Assembly (NCBI GenBank): GCA_022615275.1 | Contig: JAKEHA010000088.1 | Span: 1 to 7,250, forward strand | From: Candidatus Latescibacterota bacterium | GTDB lineage: Bacteria; Krumholzibacteriota; Krumholzibacteriia; WVZY01; JAKEHA01 | DNA length: 7,250 bases | Direction: 5' to 3' | Part shown: piece by piece, positions 6,432 to 7,250 of the stretch | Numbering within the stretch: position 1 is the stretch's first letter | Layout of the letters: each line of letters opens with the position of its first letter | The notes under the pieces: model-generated | Databases searched by the model: none | What the model saw: the letters and a program-made list of their open reading frames with translations, nothing else | What the model was told of the DNA's origin: nothing | Translations under genes and position numbers: made by a program

Positions 6432-7250
6432 CTAGCGGTAGCGATCCTGCATTTTTCGAATCGACGCGACTATCCCCTCGGCCACGCGCCGCTGGAAGGA
6501 GGGGTCGAGCAGGAGCCGTTCCTCGGCAGGATTGGACAGGAACGCGGTCTCGATCAACACGGCCGGCATCTTGGCGCCCTGCAATACGACGAAATTCGCC
6601 TGCTTGACCCCGCGGCTGGGAATACCGAGCCGCGACGCCATCTCTCGCTGGACGTACTCGGCGAAGGTACTGCTCTCCGCGATGTACGCATTCTGCACCA
6701 GATCCCATAATATGAATTCGACGTCGCCGCGGGGCGCCTGCGCGGCACCGTCGCCCGCCGCGTTCTCGAAGCGCTGCAGCGCCCTCTCCGACTCGCTGCG
6801 CGCGGGCGAGAGGAAGTACGACTCGAATCCGCTGGTCCCGCGGTGGAACCAGCTATTGCAGTGAATGCTGACGAAGAGGTCGCAGCCCGCGGTATTGGCG
6901 ATCTCCGTTCGCTCCACCAGCTCGACGGTGCGGTCGTCGTCGCGGGTCATGACGACTTCCAGTCCGAGTTCCGCTTGAATCAAATCGCGCAGTGCGCGCG
7001 CGATGGCGAGGTTGACGTCCTTCTCGAAAGCACCGTTCGCGCTCTCCTTGCCGTAGTCGCTGCCGCCGTGCCCGGCATCGACGCACACGCGGTCGATCGT
7101 GAAGGTCGCGCGCGCCTGCGCCCCCTCATCCACAATCTCGATGGTCCCCTCGGGTTCACCCTCGCCGTCGCCGGGACGGCCCTTCTCGAGCACGATCTCG
7201 AGCTGCGGCGGCGCATCGGTGCGATCGACGCGCAAGCGGGTGGCCTCGCG
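6432..7250 (-). CDS. N-acetylmuramoyl-L-alanine amidase, Amidase_3/AmiC type (5' end outside window)
   Basis: The last 272 residues of a zinc amidase that cuts between MurNAc and the stem peptide, used in septal splitting and cell-wall turnover. The Amidase_3 domain starts near visible residue 52. Zinc and catalytic residues are in place: DAGHGG (58-63) with His61; FEKDVNLAIARAL (75-87) with Glu76; FVSIHCNSW (126-134) with His130; and VLIETAFLSN (231-240) with catalytic Glu234. GTSGFESYFLS (138-148) is also family-typical. Before the domain lies an acidic Gly/Glu-rich linker (about 24-42). It is preceded by TRLRVDRTDAPPQLEIVLEKG, visible residues 4-24, of which the start TRLRV resembles the end of an AMIN-like module. 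The frame is open to the window edge, so the real start and any signal peptide lie upstream; a TTG at 7235 is in frame but an unlikely start. The stop is TAG at 6434-6432. Confidence 0.94.
   Translation of the reverse strand, partial: REATRLRVDRTDAPPQLEIVLEKGRPGDGEGEPEGTIEIVDEGAQARATFTIDRVCVDAGHGGSDYGKESANGAFEKDVNLAIARALRDLIQAELGLEVVMTRDDDRTVELVERTEIANTAGCDLFVSIHCNSWFHRGTSGFESYFLSPARSESERALQRFENAAGDGAAQAPRGDVEFILWDLVQNAYIAESSTFAEYVQREMASRLGIPSRGVKQANFVVLQGAKMPAVLIETAFLSNPAEERLLLDPSFQRRVAEGIVASIRKMQDRYR

Noticed and set aside
7233..7235. TTG at 7235 as the start of the amidase
   Set aside because: The frame continues open to the window edge with family-like residues upstream. A TTG start would leave the protein without a signal peptide, so the gene is treated as 5'-partial.

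Overview
The window is a dense, GC-rich bacterial segment in which every supported gene reads on the minus strand, from about 7250 down to 1. Coding sequence plus one tRNA fills almost all of it, and no gap exceeds about 25 bases. There is no sign of a mobile element, CRISPR array or integrated DNA. The GC-rich coding, AmiC-type amidase and secreted tandem-repeat propeller protein fit a GC-rich Gram-negative-type lineage such as Myxococcota, Gemmatimonadota or Eisenbacteria-like metagenomic bacteria. This placement is a guess, because the window holds no phylogenetic marker I can resolve by eye.

Layout in transcription order (high to low coordinates): (1) 7250-6432, the C-terminal catalytic part of an N-acetylmuramoyl-L-alanine amidase whose 5' end lies outside the window; (2) 6416-5796, a membrane-anchored GerMN-domain protein; (3) 5786-4986, glutamate racemase MurI; (4) 4971-4267, RNase PH; (5) 4262-3576, a RdgB/HAM1 non-canonical purine NTP pyrophosphatase with an extra segment of about 20 residues; (6) 3579-2677, an ABC exporter ATPase of the NatA type; (7) 2676-1411, its ABC-2/NatB-type permease; (8) 1390-1314, tRNA-Pro(UGG) with an encoded CCA; (9) 1304 to beyond position 1, a secreted protein with a His-rich N-terminus and at least ten 39-residue propeller-like repeats, cut by the window edge.

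Genes 1-7 look like one operon. Intergenic gaps are 0-15 nt, one junction is an ATGA overlap, another is a directly abutting stop/start, and ribosome-binding sites lie at or over upstream stop codons. The first half combines peptidoglycan work (septal amidase, D-glutamate supply, a GerMN envelope protein) with RNA 3'-end trimming and nucleotide-pool cleaning. It resembles the racE-gerM-rph-ysnA neighbourhood of Bacillus subtilis. The ABC pair is attached by translational coupling.

The most unusual spot is the 3' side. tRNA-Pro starts 20 nt after the permease, behind an extended -10-like element. The repeat protein starts only 9 nt after the tRNA CCA, with no visible Shine-Dalgarno sequence. 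I did not find a convincing new multi-gene system; most of the window is conserved housekeeping sequence.
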